Positions 38,962 through 38,999 of a stretch of 38,999 nucleotides of DNA are shown here, piece by piece. This DNA comes from Corallococcus sp. CA053C (lineage in GTDB: Bacteria; Myxococcota; Myxococcia; Myxococcales; Myxococcaceae): contig NZ_RAWA01000041.1 of assembly GCF_003611675.1 (NCBI RefSeq), positions 1 to 38,999 on the forward strand. Reading direction: 5' to 3'. The notes below the pieces were generated by a model that was not told the origin of the DNA, did no database searches, and was given only the letters and a program-made list of their open reading frames with translations. Numbering within the stretch: position 1 is the stretch's first letter; each line of letters begins with the position of its first letter. A program made the position numbers and the translations under genes.

Positions 38962-38999
38962 ATGGACAGGTTGAGAGAGCTGGTGCGGCTGCACCGGAT
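38962..38999 (+). CDS. istA: IS21-family transposase IstA (5' end only)
   Basis: The frame from the ATG at 38962 reads MDRLRELVRLHR and runs off the window. This resembles the N-terminus I remember for IS21 IstA transposases, before their helix-turn-helix (usual form RELVRLHRMG.. then REVAR). GGAG (38951-38954) lies 7 bases before the ATG. Only 12 codons are visible, so the call leans on the adjoining terminal repeats. A downstream istB ATPase gene is expected outside the window. Confidence 0.6.
   Translation, partial: MDRLRELVRLHR

Larger units (their letters stand above)
38687..38999 (+). mobile_element. Left end of an IS21-family insertion sequence (partial)
   Basis: The istA-like start at 38962, the TGT-starting presumed terminus at 38687 and the subterminal tandem repeats fit the end of an IS21-family element, whose ends carry several repeated transposase sites. 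The exact terminus is uncertain (TGT also at 38668), and the rest lies beyond the window. Confidence 0.55.

Overview
The window is high-GC, densely packed DNA from a myxobacterium, most likely of the Myxococcus/Corallococcus group. The assignment rests on a carB-type carotenoid operon ending in carA and carH, on families such as DUF2378 and DUF2252, on a FHA-type sigma-54 activator, and on frequent GTG/TTG starts with 4-bp stop/start overlaps.

Layout. Positions 249-2869 (minus strand) hold a short run: a thioredoxin-fold secreted protein, a TIGR01777 nucleotide-sugar-epimerase-like protein and a Fes-like esterase. Divergent from it, 2993-13389 (plus strand) is an eleven-gene light-regulated carotenoid operon: crtE, crtIa, crtB, crtD, crtC, a GT21-like glycosyltransferase, crtYc, crtYd, a PlsC-like acyltransferase, carA and carH. 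Nearly every junction is a 4-bp ATGA/GTGA overlap. The enzymes lead from prenyl diphosphates through phytoene and desaturated carotenes to a hydroxylated, cyclised, glycosylated and acylated carotenoid. Just upstream (2881-2924) are four 11-bp direct repeats of the B12-type CarA/CarH operator; the fourth contains the -35 box. CarH has the W-x9-EH and ExHxxG residues of a B12 photoreceptor. CarA keeps DxHxxG but has Glu in place of the Trp.

Positions 13393-21650 hold a DUF2252 protein, a small lipoprotein paired with an Imm52 immunity protein, a large lipoprotein zinc metalloprotease, two small envelope proteins and propionyl-CoA synthetase (prpE). Positions 21697-29064 hold regulator/target pairs: TetR with a hemolysin III protein, HxlR with a quinone-oxidoreductase-like MDR protein, and pyruvate oxidase (poxB) followed by a LytS/LytTR two-component pair. 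A GNAT acetyltransferase lies between.

Positions 29068-36836 hold a degenerate metallo-beta-lactamase-fold protein, an ECF sigma factor followed by a small membrane protein and a DoxX protein, a broken alcohol dehydrogenase lying in frame behind an S37-type peptidase, an intact MDR dehydrogenase, a TonB-C-like protein, a DUF2378 protein and a short coding remnant. The right end carries a sigma-54 activator, then about 480 bp without a complete gene. That stretch holds a tRNA/tmRNA-like T-arm inside a three-helix inverted-repeat structure, 24-bp tandem repeats and the first codons of an IS21-type istA, so the window ends inside an insertion sequence.

All assignments come from reading the sequence and remembered family motifs; no database search was run.
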